NCBI GenBank assembly: GCA_030613145.1
Contig: JAUWMM010000010.1
Coordinates: 1-14,342 of the forward strand
Direction of reading: 5' to 3'
From: Desulfobacterales bacterium
GTDB taxonomy: Bacteria > Desulfobacterota > Desulfobacteria > Desulfobacterales > C00003060
DNA length: 14,342 bases
A model generated the notes under the pieces. It worked only from the letters and a program-made list of their open reading frames with translations, made no database searches and was not told where the DNA came from. Position numbers and translations under genes: made by a program. Shown piece by piece: positions 1 through 6,713 of the stretch; within the stretch, counting starts at the first letter, position 1, and every line of letters starts with the position of its first letter.

Positions 1-211
1 GGGTTTTTGGGAATTGCTCCATTAAAATATGGGTGATCACAAGGTCAAGGACGGCATCACCCAAAAATTCGAGGCGCTCATTATCCTGCAGGTCATTGTC
101 CCGCTGTTCGTTCACATAGGAACTATGCTGAAGCGCTTCACGGAGAAGACCGATGTTCTTGAACTGATAACCCAGTTTATTTTCCAAAGATGCAAGCTCT
201 TGTTCACTCAT
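1..211 (-). CDS. rnc: Ribonuclease III, N-terminal part (cut by left window edge)
   Basis: RNase III cuts double-stranded RNA and processes rRNA precursors and structured mRNAs in the cytoplasm. Only the first 70 codons are present; the gene runs off the left edge. The visible part is the start of the catalytic domain: a lead of about 25 residues, the helix with LQHSSYVNE (residues 27-35), then the family signature [13 protein letters not shown] (residues 44-56). Its acidic residues E45, E48 and D52 correspond to the conserved metal-binding and catalytic positions of the family. The ATG at 211 has GAAAGG six bases upstream (minus strand, 223-218) and puts the signature at the usual distance from the N-terminus. 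The gene begins 24 bases after the stop of the TPR gene on the same strand, so the two are probably co-transcribed. Identification is firm; the dsRNA-binding domain is not visible here. Confidence 0.95.
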   Translation of the reverse strand, partial: MSEQELASLENKLGYQFKNIGLLREALQHSSYVNEQRDNDLQDNERLEFLGDAVLDLVITHILMEQFPKT

Positions 212-235
212 GGTTTGCCTTTCGGTTTGTATTCG

Positions 236-1771
236 TTACTTCAGTTTTTCCAGGTTCTCCCTTGCAGATGTGATGTTTGGATCCAATGTCAGGGCCTTTT
301 CATACATGGCAATCGCCATGTTGATGTCCCCCTTTTCTCGGTAATTCGACCCAAGGCTGGCATAATCTATAGCAGAGCCGGGAGCTATCTCAACTGCCCT
401 GCTGAGGTTCTCAATGGCCTTGTCATAGTCTTTGAGCTGGAAGTAAGAAAAACCAAGGACGCTGTAAACCTCTTTGACATGACCGGCCGTTTCCTTTGCC
501 TTTTCTAATTGAACAAGTGCTTCTTTATACTCGTCAAGGCTGTTGTGACATGTACCCATATAAATTAGAATCCTGGTTAAGTCCTCCTGTCTGGGGTTCA
601 AACGGACAGCCTTTGAAAATCTCTCAAGAGCCATACGATAGTCACCCTTTTCAAAATAACAAAGTCCTGTGTAGAAGTAAAAATAGTCCTGGTCGTAGTA
701 TGTAGGCTCAGCCCGATTAAAGGCTTCAAGGGCCTGATCATAGTGGCCGGTTCTTGTGTGGCTGAGGCCAAGCCTAAAATATATGGAAGCATATTCTTCA
801 ATGTGAGAGAGCCTCAAAGATTTCGAGAAACTATTTATGGCCCGAACATGGTTTCCCGCCTCCTGGCTCAACGTTCCAAAATGATAAAGCAACGCCCCAA
901 CCTCATGTGCCGCTGCATTTGGCAGTGGAAAATCTGAAAAACAATCAACCACCCGCTCCCTGCACCCGAGGCAGTCTCTTTTCGACTTGCCGTGCTCGTA
1001 GTATCGAGACATGAGATTCTCCACACTGAGGTTGTCATTTATATTCGCCAAGCCCTGCTTCTTGAGAAATGCATCTATACAGGCATAGACCATTCCATCT
1101 TGTGCCGAGATAATAAGGGCAGAAGGACATGGGTCGGTCATGAATGCGGCGTCAGACTCTAATTTAGCTGATGAATCATGGACGATGTCCTGACGATACA
1201 AATTGCATATGATATCAGCCATCCCTCTGGAGTTGCCATATCCGTAGTAAACCTTTTCTGTCTTGGCCAGGATTTCTTCATCTTTAGTTAGAAAGACTGA
1301 GCCCGTATCTAGGTAAAGACTGGGCAATAAAAATGCGCTCTTGAGCACATCAAGGAGAGCGATGAGAGAAGTGCGCTCAACTTGGTTATCAGGCACAATA
1401 ACAGGCAGCAACATGAGCCTTGGCACTTCCTGGTGCATATAGCCCTCCCGGTCAAACTCGTGAGTTGCCCGCTTCAAAGATTGATAATAATACTGGAAAT
1501 AAAAGTCTATTTCCTTCATAGCTGCATGGGGAACAGGGTGTATAAAATGAACATAAAGCCGAGCAAAGAGGTTCCCCCTGAGAAACGAGCTGACGTCCTT
1601 CTGGATACGTTCCACCTGGGGCATGCCTTGAGGTAGACCCTCCGTTACAAGATAGAGATTAAAAGTCCAGTTAACATAGGAAAACAGGCTCGAGAGCATC
1701 CGACATAGCCTCTCAAGCTGTTCCTTGTCCTGTTTACCTAATATGACGTATATTTTTTGCAATGCCGGCAT
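236..1771 (-). CDS. TPR protein with a SPASM-like cysteine cluster
   Basis: A 511-residue protein of unknown function with no signal peptide or membrane segment. Three regions are visible. Residues 1-210 match no family I recognise and lack the CX3CX2C motif of radical SAM enzymes. Residues 211-280 resemble the auxiliary-cluster (SPASM) domain of peptide-modifying radical SAM proteins: Cys215, a strand reading SALIISAQDGMVYAC with Cys231, then DCLGCRERVVDC with Cys267, Cys270 and Cys277. Residues 287-505 hold about six tetratricopeptide repeats; the last ones are regular (DYDKAIENLSRAVEIAPGS, DINMAIAMYEKALTLDPN) and suggest protein-protein binding. The gene lies 90 bases downstream of a B12-type radical SAM gene and 24 bases upstream of rnc, all on the minus strand. 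The ATG at 1771 has no clear Shine-Dalgarno sequence, so the exact start is less sure. I infer an Fe-S or metal-binding scaffold that may work with the neighbouring radical SAM enzyme; the TPR assignment is firm, the SPASM reading moderate. Confidence 0.85.
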   Translation of the reverse strand: MPALQKIYVILGKQDKEQLERLCRMLSSLFSYVNWTFNLYLVTEGLPQGMPQVERIQKDVSSFLRGNLFARLYVHFIHPVPHAAMKEIDFYFQYYYQSLKRATHEFDREGYMHQEVPRLMLLPVIVPDNQVERTSLIALLDVLKSAFLLPSLYLDTGSVFLTKDEEILAKTEKVYYGYGNSRGMADIICNLYRQDIVHDSSAKLESDAAFMTDPCPSALIISAQDGMVYACIDAFLKKQGLANINDNLSVENLMSRYYEHGKSKRDCLGCRERVVDCFSDFPLPNAAAHEVGALLYHFGTLSQEAGNHVRAINSFSKSLRLSHIEEYASIYFRLGLSHTRTGHYDQALEAFNRAEPTYYDQDYFYFYTGLCYFEKGDYRMALERFSKAVRLNPRQEDLTRILIYMGTCHNSLDEYKEALVQLEKAKETAGHVKEVYSVLGFSYFQLKDYDKAIENLSRAVEIAPGSAIDYASLGSNYREKGDINMAIAMYEKALTLDPNITSARENLEKLK

Positions 1772-1776
1772 TGTCT

Positions 1777-1860
1777 GTTATTCGTTATTTGGGAATCGTT
1801 ATTCGTTTAACCGGGAAGCGATTCAGGCATAACGATTCGCGATTTACGATTCACGAAGGA
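1777..1860. repeat. Heptamer array, GTTATTC arm facing CGATTCA arm
   Basis: The gap between the radical SAM and TPR genes is filled by a degenerate 7-base repeat that keeps register for 84 bases (12 units). The left units read GTTATTC, GTTATTT, GGGAATC, GTTATTC; the right units include CGATTCA, CGATTCG, CGATTTA, CGATTCA, CGAAGGA. The two halves are partly inverted copies: GAATCGTTAT at 1793-1802 pairs perfectly with ATAACGATTC at 1829-1838, so the transcript could fold. Function unknown. Confidence 0.7.
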
Positions 1861-1861
1861 A

Positions 1862-3145
1862 TCACGACACGACCCGCTTACCCCCATCAAGTGAGTTGGC
1901 CCTCCACAAGTCCTGCATCTTGTGAATTTCTTGGTGACTCATATGCTCTGTTTCATACTGACTCCCAATGGAAATATAAGCCGGGCGATTGTTGTTCAAG
2001 GGGCGTATGTTGTACTCCTTATAATCCCGGGCCATGGGGGCACCGAAATAGATTTGCATCTGCTGGGAGTTTGTATTGCCCATTATCTTCACCTTGTTTT
2101 TCTTGACAAATTCCAGGGTCTCGACTGAATCCTCAAATTTTTCATAAGGGAGACCGAACATGGTGAAAAGCTCCACTTCGATATCCTGGCTTTGTGCAAG
2201 TCTGATCGCCTCAGCCACCTTTTCAGCGGATATATGCTTGCCCAGCCTTGACAAAACCCGCTTTGAAGCCGACTCCAACCCAAAGGCAATGGTGGTTACC
2301 CCCGCCCGTTTCATTTTCTTCATCAAGGCTGCGCTCACTAGGTCTGCCCGTGTCTGCAACCATATTTCCACGTCAAGGTCCTCTGTCAATATCCTGTCAA
2401 GAAGCTCTATTGACCGGGACGGCTTAAAAGAAATATTCGGATCGGCAAACCACAGCCTCCTCACCCCTTTTTCCCTTATCCATTTGATCTCCTCCATGAC
2501 CCGATCTATGGAGTGGAAGGATACTCTGTGCTTGAAGGCTGACGGCGTGTAACAGTATATGCAGTGGTGAGGGCATCCGCGAGATGTCAGCATGATGGCC
2601 TCCCTCATACTTGAATAATCAAAAACACCATCCAGGTAAGGTGAAGGATACCTATCAAGGTCGGTGAAGCCCTCAAGCTCACCCGTGTCATAGACGGCAC
2701 CATGAGTATCTTTGTAAGTGACGCCCAAAAGATCTGAAAAGGGCGTCCCATTTTCGATGGCCCGTGCAATCCGCAAGAGCGTAACCTCGCCCGAAGATCG
2801 ACAGATATAGTCAATATCGGGCAGTTCGGCAAAGGCAGTCGAAGGCATAAAGGTGGCCTGCGGACCACCAATAGCTATCTTGATATTGTTGTCCACAGAT
2901 TTTATGAGGTTGGAAAGGCCGATTACATAGAGCATGGTTCTCTGATAGGCCGAGAGCCCAACCAAGGCTGGTTTAAAGCTGCTGATGAGTCGGTAAAGAC
3001 CGGCTCGGGAGATGGACGTGTCTTCTCCAAGAGTCAATATCTTAACAGTGAACCCCTTTGATTTGAGAAAGGAAGCAATGTATCCCAGAGAGATCGGAGG
3101 AGAGGCCGGAGCAAAAGGATTTATTTCAATCAGGAGAACGTTCAC
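1862..3145 (-). CDS. Cobalamin-binding-domain radical SAM protein
   Basis: A predicted cytoplasmic radical SAM enzyme of 427 residues; substrate unknown. Residues 1-135 look like the B12-binding Rossmann domain often found before the radical SAM core (opening VNVLLIEINPFAP, then PISLGYIASFLKSKGF, later AIGGPQATFMP and the SSGE turn). The usual DxHxxG cobalamin-ligand motif is not evident, as in many members. The radical SAM core follows: TSRGCPHHCIYCYTP carries CX3CX2C at Cys191, Cys195 and Cys198 for the SAM-bound [4Fe-4S] cluster, and FGLES at 288-292 is the typical mid-barrel motif. No C-terminal SPASM domain is seen. I chose GTG at 3145 because the family pattern begins there; a TTG at 3226 in the same frame would add 27 residues with no similarity, and neither site has a clear ribosome-binding site. 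It is the first gene of a likely operon with the TPR gene and rnc. Related proteins act as methylases, ring-forming enzymes or methylthiotransferases; no choice among these can be made here. Confidence 0.88.
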   Translation of the reverse strand: MNVLLIEINPFAPASPPISLGYIASFLKSKGFTVKILTLGEDTSISRAGLYRLISSFKPALVGLSAYQRTMLYVIGLSNLIKSVDNNIKIAIGGPQATFMPSTAFAELPDIDYICRSSGEVTLLRIARAIENGTPFSDLLGVTYKDTHGAVYDTGELEGFTDLDRYPSPYLDGVFDYSSMREAIMLTSRGCPHHCIYCYTPSAFKHRVSFHSIDRVMEEIKWIREKGVRRLWFADPNISFKPSRSIELLDRILTEDLDVEIWLQTRADLVSAALMKKMKRAGVTTIAFGLESASKRVLSRLGKHISAEKVAEAIRLAQSQDIEVELFTMFGLPYEKFEDSVETLEFVKKNKVKIMGNTNSQQMQIYFGAPMARDYKEYNIRPLNNNRPAYISIGSQYETEHMSHQEIHKMQDLWRANSLDGGKRVVS

Positions 3146-3215
3146 TGATTTAATGTATCGGAAAGAGAGAGTGAGGGTCAAGTGGAAAATTGATGTTGCC
3201 CAAGGCCAAGAACGT

Positions 3216-3243
3216 GTTATAAACAAAGCTATTCTTTTGTAAC
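3216..3243 (-). promoter_or_regulatory. Candidate sigma-70 promoter for the radical SAM/TPR/rnc unit
   Basis: On the minus strand, GTTACA (3243-3238, 4 of 6 matches to the -35 consensus) and TATAAC (3221-3216, 5 of 6 matches to the -10 consensus) are separated by 16 bases. Transcription would begin near 3209 and give a leader of about 64 bases to the GTG at 3145. The -35 hexamer lies inside the inverted repeat at 3235-3255, so a protein bound there would block it. This is a motif reading only. Confidence 0.4.
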
Positions 3244-3255
3244 GTCTTTACAAAA
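3235..3255. promoter_or_regulatory. Perfect inverted repeat TTTTGTAA-N5-TTACAAAA, likely operator
   Basis: Two perfect 8-base arms (3235-3242 and 3248-3255) with a 5-base spacer sit in the 130-base gap between two divergent genes. The symmetry, the spacing of about two helical turns overall, and the overlap with the candidate -35 hexamer of the minus-strand unit suggest a binding site for a dimeric regulator. It ends 20 bases before the ATG of the acyl-CoA synthetase gene, so it could act on both directions. The regulator cannot be named from the sequence. Confidence 0.5.
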
Positions 3256-3275
3256 CTTAGGTAATACAGAACCTG

Positions 3276-5369
3276 ATGTTACAACACTTCTTTAACCCAT
3301 CCTCTGTGGCTGTAGTCGGGGCCTCGCAAAACCCGGCCAAAATTGGCTATGACATCCTGAACAATATAGTCCGGTACGGGTATAGTGGTGACGTCTACCC
3401 AATAAACCCCACTGCTAAAGAGATCCTCGGATATCAGGCATATCCGGACCTCGCTTCAGTCCCTTCAAAGATAGATGTTGCGGTCGTTGCCGTGCCTGCT
3501 GGAAAGGTTATGGATGTTTTGGAGCAGTGCGGCAAGAAGAAGGTCGATTCGGTTGTTATCATTACGGCGGGCTTCAAAGAGACCGGGCCACAAGGAGCGC
3601 GCCTGGAACAGGAACTGGTCACGCGGTCCAGGGAACTTGGCATACGGGTCGTCGGTCCCAATTGCTTAGGAATTATTGATACGGCAAGCACCCTGAATGC
3701 TTCTTTTGCGGCCGGTATGCCCCTTGCTGGCCACATCGGTTTTTTTTCTCAATCCGGGGCCATGTGTGTAGCAATCCTGGACTGGGCCCTGGGAGAAAAT
3801 GTTGGCTTTTCAAGGTTTGTAAGCTTGGGCAACAAGATGGACATCTCGGAAACCGAGATCATGCTTTCCATGGGACAGGATGAAAATACACGGGTGATTC
3901 TAGGGTATTTGGAAAGCATCGAGGATGGGCCGCGCTTTATGAAGGCGGCTCGCCAGGTCTCCAAAACTAAACCAATTATTATCATTAAGTCAGGCACAAC
4001 CAGCGCAGGAGCCAAGGCAGCTTCTTCTCACACCGGCGCTCTGGCAGGCTCTGACCATGCCTACCGCGCTGCTTTTAAGCAGTCCGGCATCATACGTGCC
4101 GAATCGATGCGGGCTCTATTTGGGTACGCCATGGCCTTTGCCAGTCAACCCCTGCCCAGAGGCCCGAGCCTTGCCATCATTACCAATTCAGGGGGACCGG
4201 GCATCCTAGCAGCTGACGCCTGCGACCGGAGCTCGCTTCATCTCGTTCCCACCAAGAAAGAGACCGCAGACCGCCTCCGGGAGTTTCTACCTCCTTCAGC
4301 TTCAGTATACAATCCCATAGACATTATTGGTGACGCCTCACATGAAAGGTATCAAAAAACTCTGGAGGTCGTCCTGAATGACGACTTGATACACACTATA
4401 CTGATACTTTTGACGCCAACGGCAGCAGTAGATGCAGAGGCTGTTGCCCGTGGGATTGTAAGCTTGGCCAAAGATGCCGACAAACCCATTATCACAGTGT
4501 TCATGGGAGAAAGGGGAGTGAGGGGTGCTCGTAAAATTCTCCAGGACCACGCCATACCCTCCTATGACTATCCCGAAGATTCGATAACAGCCCTAGATGC
4601 GATGCTTTCCTATCGCCGTTGGCGGGAGAAGCCCGAAAGACAATACCGGCACTTTGAGGCAGACACCCGCAGGGTACGTGAGATCTTTGCTTCAGTTGTA
4701 AAGCAGCACCGGCATGACTTGATCGAAAGTGAAGCGCGCGAGATCCTCAAGGCTTATCGATTCAGACTACCCGAGAGTCGCATTGCCAAAACCACCAAGG
4801 GAGCCGTAAGAACGGCTTCAGAGATCGGGTATCCTGTGGTCATGAAGATTGCCTCGCCCGATGTTCTACACAAGAGCGATATGGGGGGCGTTCGAGTGGG
4901 AATTGAAAACGAGGCCATGGTGGAAGAGGCCTTTTTTGATATCACCTCAAACATTCAACTGCGGCAACCAGAGGCACGCATCCTTGGTGTGATGGTTCAA
5001 GAAATGGTACCCCAGGGCAAAGAAGTCATCCTGGGGATTACCCGTGACATGCAGTTTGGCCCTATGATTATGTTCGGCCTTGGGGGAATCTATGTTGAGG
5101 TCTTAAAAGACGTGGCCTTTCGTATAGCCCCATTGAGCGTAGAAAGCGCCGATGCAATGATTCGCGACATCCGCTCTTTCCCTTTGCTGCGCGGGGTGCG
5201 TGGTGAACCCCCTGCTGATATCGATGCAATCCGGGATGCTCTGCTGCGGCTATCTCAAATGGCCATTGATTTTCCTGAAATCATCGAAGCAGACATTAAT
5301 CCACTCCTGGTGCGGCCCGAAGGTCTGGGGGCAGTGGCCGTGGACTCCAGGATTACCATACAGGAGTGA
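3276..5369 (+). CDS. ADP-forming acetyl/acyl-CoA synthetase, fused alpha-beta form
   Basis: This 697-residue cytoplasmic enzyme is a fused NDP-forming acyl-CoA synthetase (ACD family, succinyl-CoA synthetase superfamily). The family converts acyl-CoA, ADP and phosphate to the free acid, ATP and CoA, or runs in reverse. Residues 1-130 form the CoA-binding domain (SVAVVGASQNPAKIG at 10-24, VVGPNCLGI at 125-133). Residues 150-455 are the ligase-CoA part with FFSQSGAM at 156-163 and the SHTGALAG motif, whose His252 matches the phosphorylated catalytic histidine of the family. Residues about 480-697 are the ATP-grasp (beta) part with VVMKIASPDVLHKSDMGGV (521-539, His532) and ADINPLLV (672-679). 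The length is usual for fused forms, and all key motifs are present. The ATG at 3276 places FFNPSSVAVVGAS at the N-terminus as expected, though no good ribosome-binding site precedes it. The DRTGG-domain gene 148 bases downstream is a likely functional partner. Acetyl-CoA is the commonest substrate, but specificity cannot be read from sequence alone. Confidence 0.93.
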   Translation: MLQHFFNPSSVAVVGASQNPAKIGYDILNNIVRYGYSGDVYPINPTAKEILGYQAYPDLASVPSKIDVAVVAVPAGKVMDVLEQCGKKKVDSVVIITAGFKETGPQGARLEQELVTRSRELGIRVVGPNCLGIIDTASTLNASFAAGMPLAGHIGFFSQSGAMCVAILDWALGENVGFSRFVSLGNKMDISETEIMLSMGQDENTRVILGYLESIEDGPRFMKAARQVSKTKPIIIIKSGTTSAGAKAASSHTGALAGSDHAYRAAFKQSGIIRAESMRALFGYAMAFASQPLPRGPSLAIITNSGGPGILAADACDRSSLHLVPTKKETADRLREFLPPSASVYNPIDIIGDASHERYQKTLEVVLNDDLIHTILILLTPTAAVDAEAVARGIVSLAKDADKPIITVFMGERGVRGARKILQDHAIPSYDYPEDSITALDAMLSYRRWREKPERQYRHFEADTRRVREIFASVVKQHRHDLIESEAREILKAYRFRLPESRIAKTTKGAVRTASEIGYPVVMKIASPDVLHKSDMGGVRVGIENEAMVEEAFFDITSNIQLRQPEARILGVMVQEMVPQGKEVILGITRDMQFGPMIMFGLGGIYVEVLKDVAFRIAPLSVESADAMIRDIRSFPLLRGVRGEPPADIDAIRDALLRLSQMAIDFPEIIEADINPLLVRPEGLGAVAVDSRITIQE

Positions 5370-5469
5370 GCTGAAATGTAGGAGCTGAAAGCTCAAAGCT
5401 GAAAGGAAGAAAAGCTAAGAGTCTAAGATCTATTTCTTGCTTTGAGCTTTCAGCCTTGAGCTTTCAGCT
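5369..5469. repeat. AGCTGAA heptamer array with facing arms, copy 1
   Basis: This starts at the last base of the acyl-CoA synthetase stop codon. The left arm is made of 7-base units at 5369, 5376, 5383, 5390 and 5397 (AGCTGAA, ATGTAGG, AGCTGAA, AGCTCAA, AGCTGAA). The right arm carries the complement units GCTTTGA, GCTTTCA, GCCTTGA, GCTTTCA from 5439. The 23-base stretches 5383-5405 and 5447-5469 match as an inverted repeat at 22 of 23 positions, giving a long hairpin with a loop of about 41 bases. No T-run follows, so it is not a typical terminator, although it could halt RNA decay or transcription. Confidence 0.8.
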
Positions 5470-5471
5470 TG

Positions 5472-5491
5472 CCCGGCTTGTCCGGGTTAGG
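5472..5491. repeat. 18-base repeat CGGCTTGTCCGGGTTAGG, copy 1
   Basis: The 18 bases at 5474-5491 recur exactly at 8355-8372. Together with two preceding C residues they form a small hairpin here, CCCGG (5472-5476) and CCGGG (5482-5486) with a 5-base loop. In both places the repeat directly follows a heptamer array, so it may be the fixed end of a mobile or recombining intergenic element. Confidence 0.6.
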
Positions 5492-5517
5492 CACTTTCAC
5501 TGAGGGGGCAAAAGAAA

Positions 5518-6585
5518 ATGGTTTCTCTATATGTAGGATCCACGCCGGCATATTCAGGCAAGAACCTAGCTATCATGGGGCTCGGTCAACGATTCCTTAA
5601 AGACGGGCTCAAGGTGGGATATTTTAAGCCCTTTGGCCGGTTTCCTATTAAGGTGGAAGGCGTGCTGACCGACAAGGACGCTTGGTTCATCTACAGGGTA
5701 CTCATGTTGAAAGATCCAATAGAAGCCATCTGCCCGGTAGTCATAACGCACGACATGATGGTCGAATGCTGTCGGGGAAAAGCCGCGGCACTTGATGAGA
5801 AGGTTTTAGATGCCTTTGAACAAGTGTCGAAAGGAAAAGATGTGATGCTCATTGGGGGGACAGGCAAACTTGAGTCAGGCAAATTCCTTAATATATCAGC
5901 ATATGACCTGATCGAAAAACTCCGTGCCCGTGTCCTTCTGATGGATCACTACGAGAAACAACTTTATCTGGATGGGGTTTTGGATACCTATGAGCGTTTA
6001 GGAGAACGCCTACTGGGAGTGATCGTGAACAGAGTACACGCAGGTTATGCTGAAAAACTCCAGGACTTGATTGTCCCGTTCCTGGAACAAAAAGGCATCT
6101 CCGTCTTTGGCATCCTTCCCTTCGATGCGGTGCTAGGCTCAGTGATGATTGCAGATATAGTGGAGGTCCTTGCCGGAGATGTGCTCTGCTGCCGAAATAA
6201 ACTTGATGGGTTGATCGAGCACTTTTTGATCGGCGGAATGCAGGTGGACCGTGCCCTCGAGTATATCAGAAAGGCAAGAAACAATGCCGTGATCGTGGGG
6301 GGCGACCGGGCCGATATCCACCTTGCCGCTATTGAAGCCGCAACCCAATGCCTCATCCTGCCCGGCAACCTCTATCCGAATGAAATCGTAGTCTCCAGAG
6401 CTGAAATGAGAGGTATACCGATTGTTGTTGTCCGGGGCGATACTTATTCGGTAGCAAAGAAGGTGGAAGATCTCTCGTGCAAGCTTCGCATCAGGGAAAA
6501 AGAAAAGGTTTATTGCGGCATTCGCCTGATAGAGGAACGGGTGAATTTTGAAAGATTGTATGAAGCCCTTGGCATCAGTGTATAG
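5518..6585 (+). CDS. BioD-like/DRTGG-domain protein (phosphotransacetylase N-terminal-like)
   Basis: This 355-residue cytoplasmic protein resembles the N-terminal regulatory part of long phosphotransacetylases, here standing alone without the catalytic Pta domain. Residues 1-210 form a BioD-like nucleotide-binding fold: the opening LYVGSTPAYSGKN (4-16) takes the place of the P-loop, and KVGYFKPFG (32-40), DVMLIGGTG (108-116), ARVLLMD and LLGVIVNRV follow in the order seen in dethiobiotin-synthetase-like proteins. Residues about 211-325 are a DRTGG domain, with GGDRADIHLAAIEA (261-274) matching its name motif in diverged form. A strong GAGGGGG site lies nine bases before the ATG. The gene follows the ADP-forming acyl-CoA synthetase, so a sensor or regulator of acetyl-CoA metabolism is a reasonable inference, but no reaction can be assigned. 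Its TAG stop overlaps the first bases of the next heptamer array. Confidence 0.85.
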   Translation: MVSLYVGSTPAYSGKNLAIMGLGQRFLKDGLKVGYFKPFGRFPIKVEGVLTDKDAWFIYRVLMLKDPIEAICPVVITHDMMVECCRGKAAALDEKVLDAFEQVSKGKDVMLIGGTGKLESGKFLNISAYDLIEKLRARVLLMDHYEKQLYLDGVLDTYERLGERLLGVIVNRVHAGYAEKLQDLIVPFLEQKGISVFGILPFDAVLGSVMIADIVEVLAGDVLCCRNKLDGLIEHFLIGGMQVDRALEYIRKARNNAVIVGGDRADIHLAAIEAATQCLILPGNLYPNEIVVSRAEMRGIPIVVVRGDTYSVAKKVEDLSCKLRIREKEKVYCGIRLIEERVNFERLYEALGISV

Positions 6586-6676
6586 CTGAAAGCTCAAAGC
6601 TGAAAGCTGAAAGAGCAGGAATGTTCTTTTGTTTTTTTCTTTTACCTTTGAGCTTTCAGCCTTGAGCTTTGAGCTT
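6584..6676. repeat. AGCTGAA heptamer array with facing arms, copy 2
   Basis: The left arm, 6584-6613, is four 7-base units (AGCTGAA, AGCTCAA, AGCTGAA, AGCTGAA) plus two bases. The right arm, 6646-6675, is their reverse complement at 27 of 30 positions. The arms are separated by 32 bases rich in T. It begins inside the TAG stop of the DRTGG gene. It belongs to the same family as the element at 5369-5469, but the central spacer is unrelated. A TTG within its right arm (6669) opens the rmuC frame but is unlikely to be the true start. Confidence 0.8.
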
Positions 6677-6713
6677 CGACAGGATTTTTCGCAAAGCTCT
6701 CACAGGACTCTCG

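Noticed and set aside
29..508. Plus-strand open frame of 159 codons across the left end
   Set aside because: It lies opposite the convincing rnc and TPR genes, and its product has no recognisable domain.
3146..3226. TTG at 3226 as the start of the radical SAM gene
   Set aside because: The added 27 residues do not fit the family N-terminus, and the GTG at 3145 begins exactly at the first strand of the B12-binding fold.
5383..5469. Long hairpin after the acyl-CoA synthetase considered as an intrinsic terminator
   Set aside because: The loop is about 41 bases and no T-run follows the right arm; the repeat-element reading explains it better.
5369..6676. Repeated AGCTGAA blocks considered as a CRISPR array
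   Set aside because: The repeats are seven-base tandem units in facing arms with only two copies 1.2 kb apart; there are no regular spacers and no cas genes.
6669..6713. TTG at 6669 as the rmuC start
   Set aside because: It lies within the heptamer repeat, has no ribosome-binding site and would add 15 residues ahead of the membrane anchor; the ATG at 6714 fits better.
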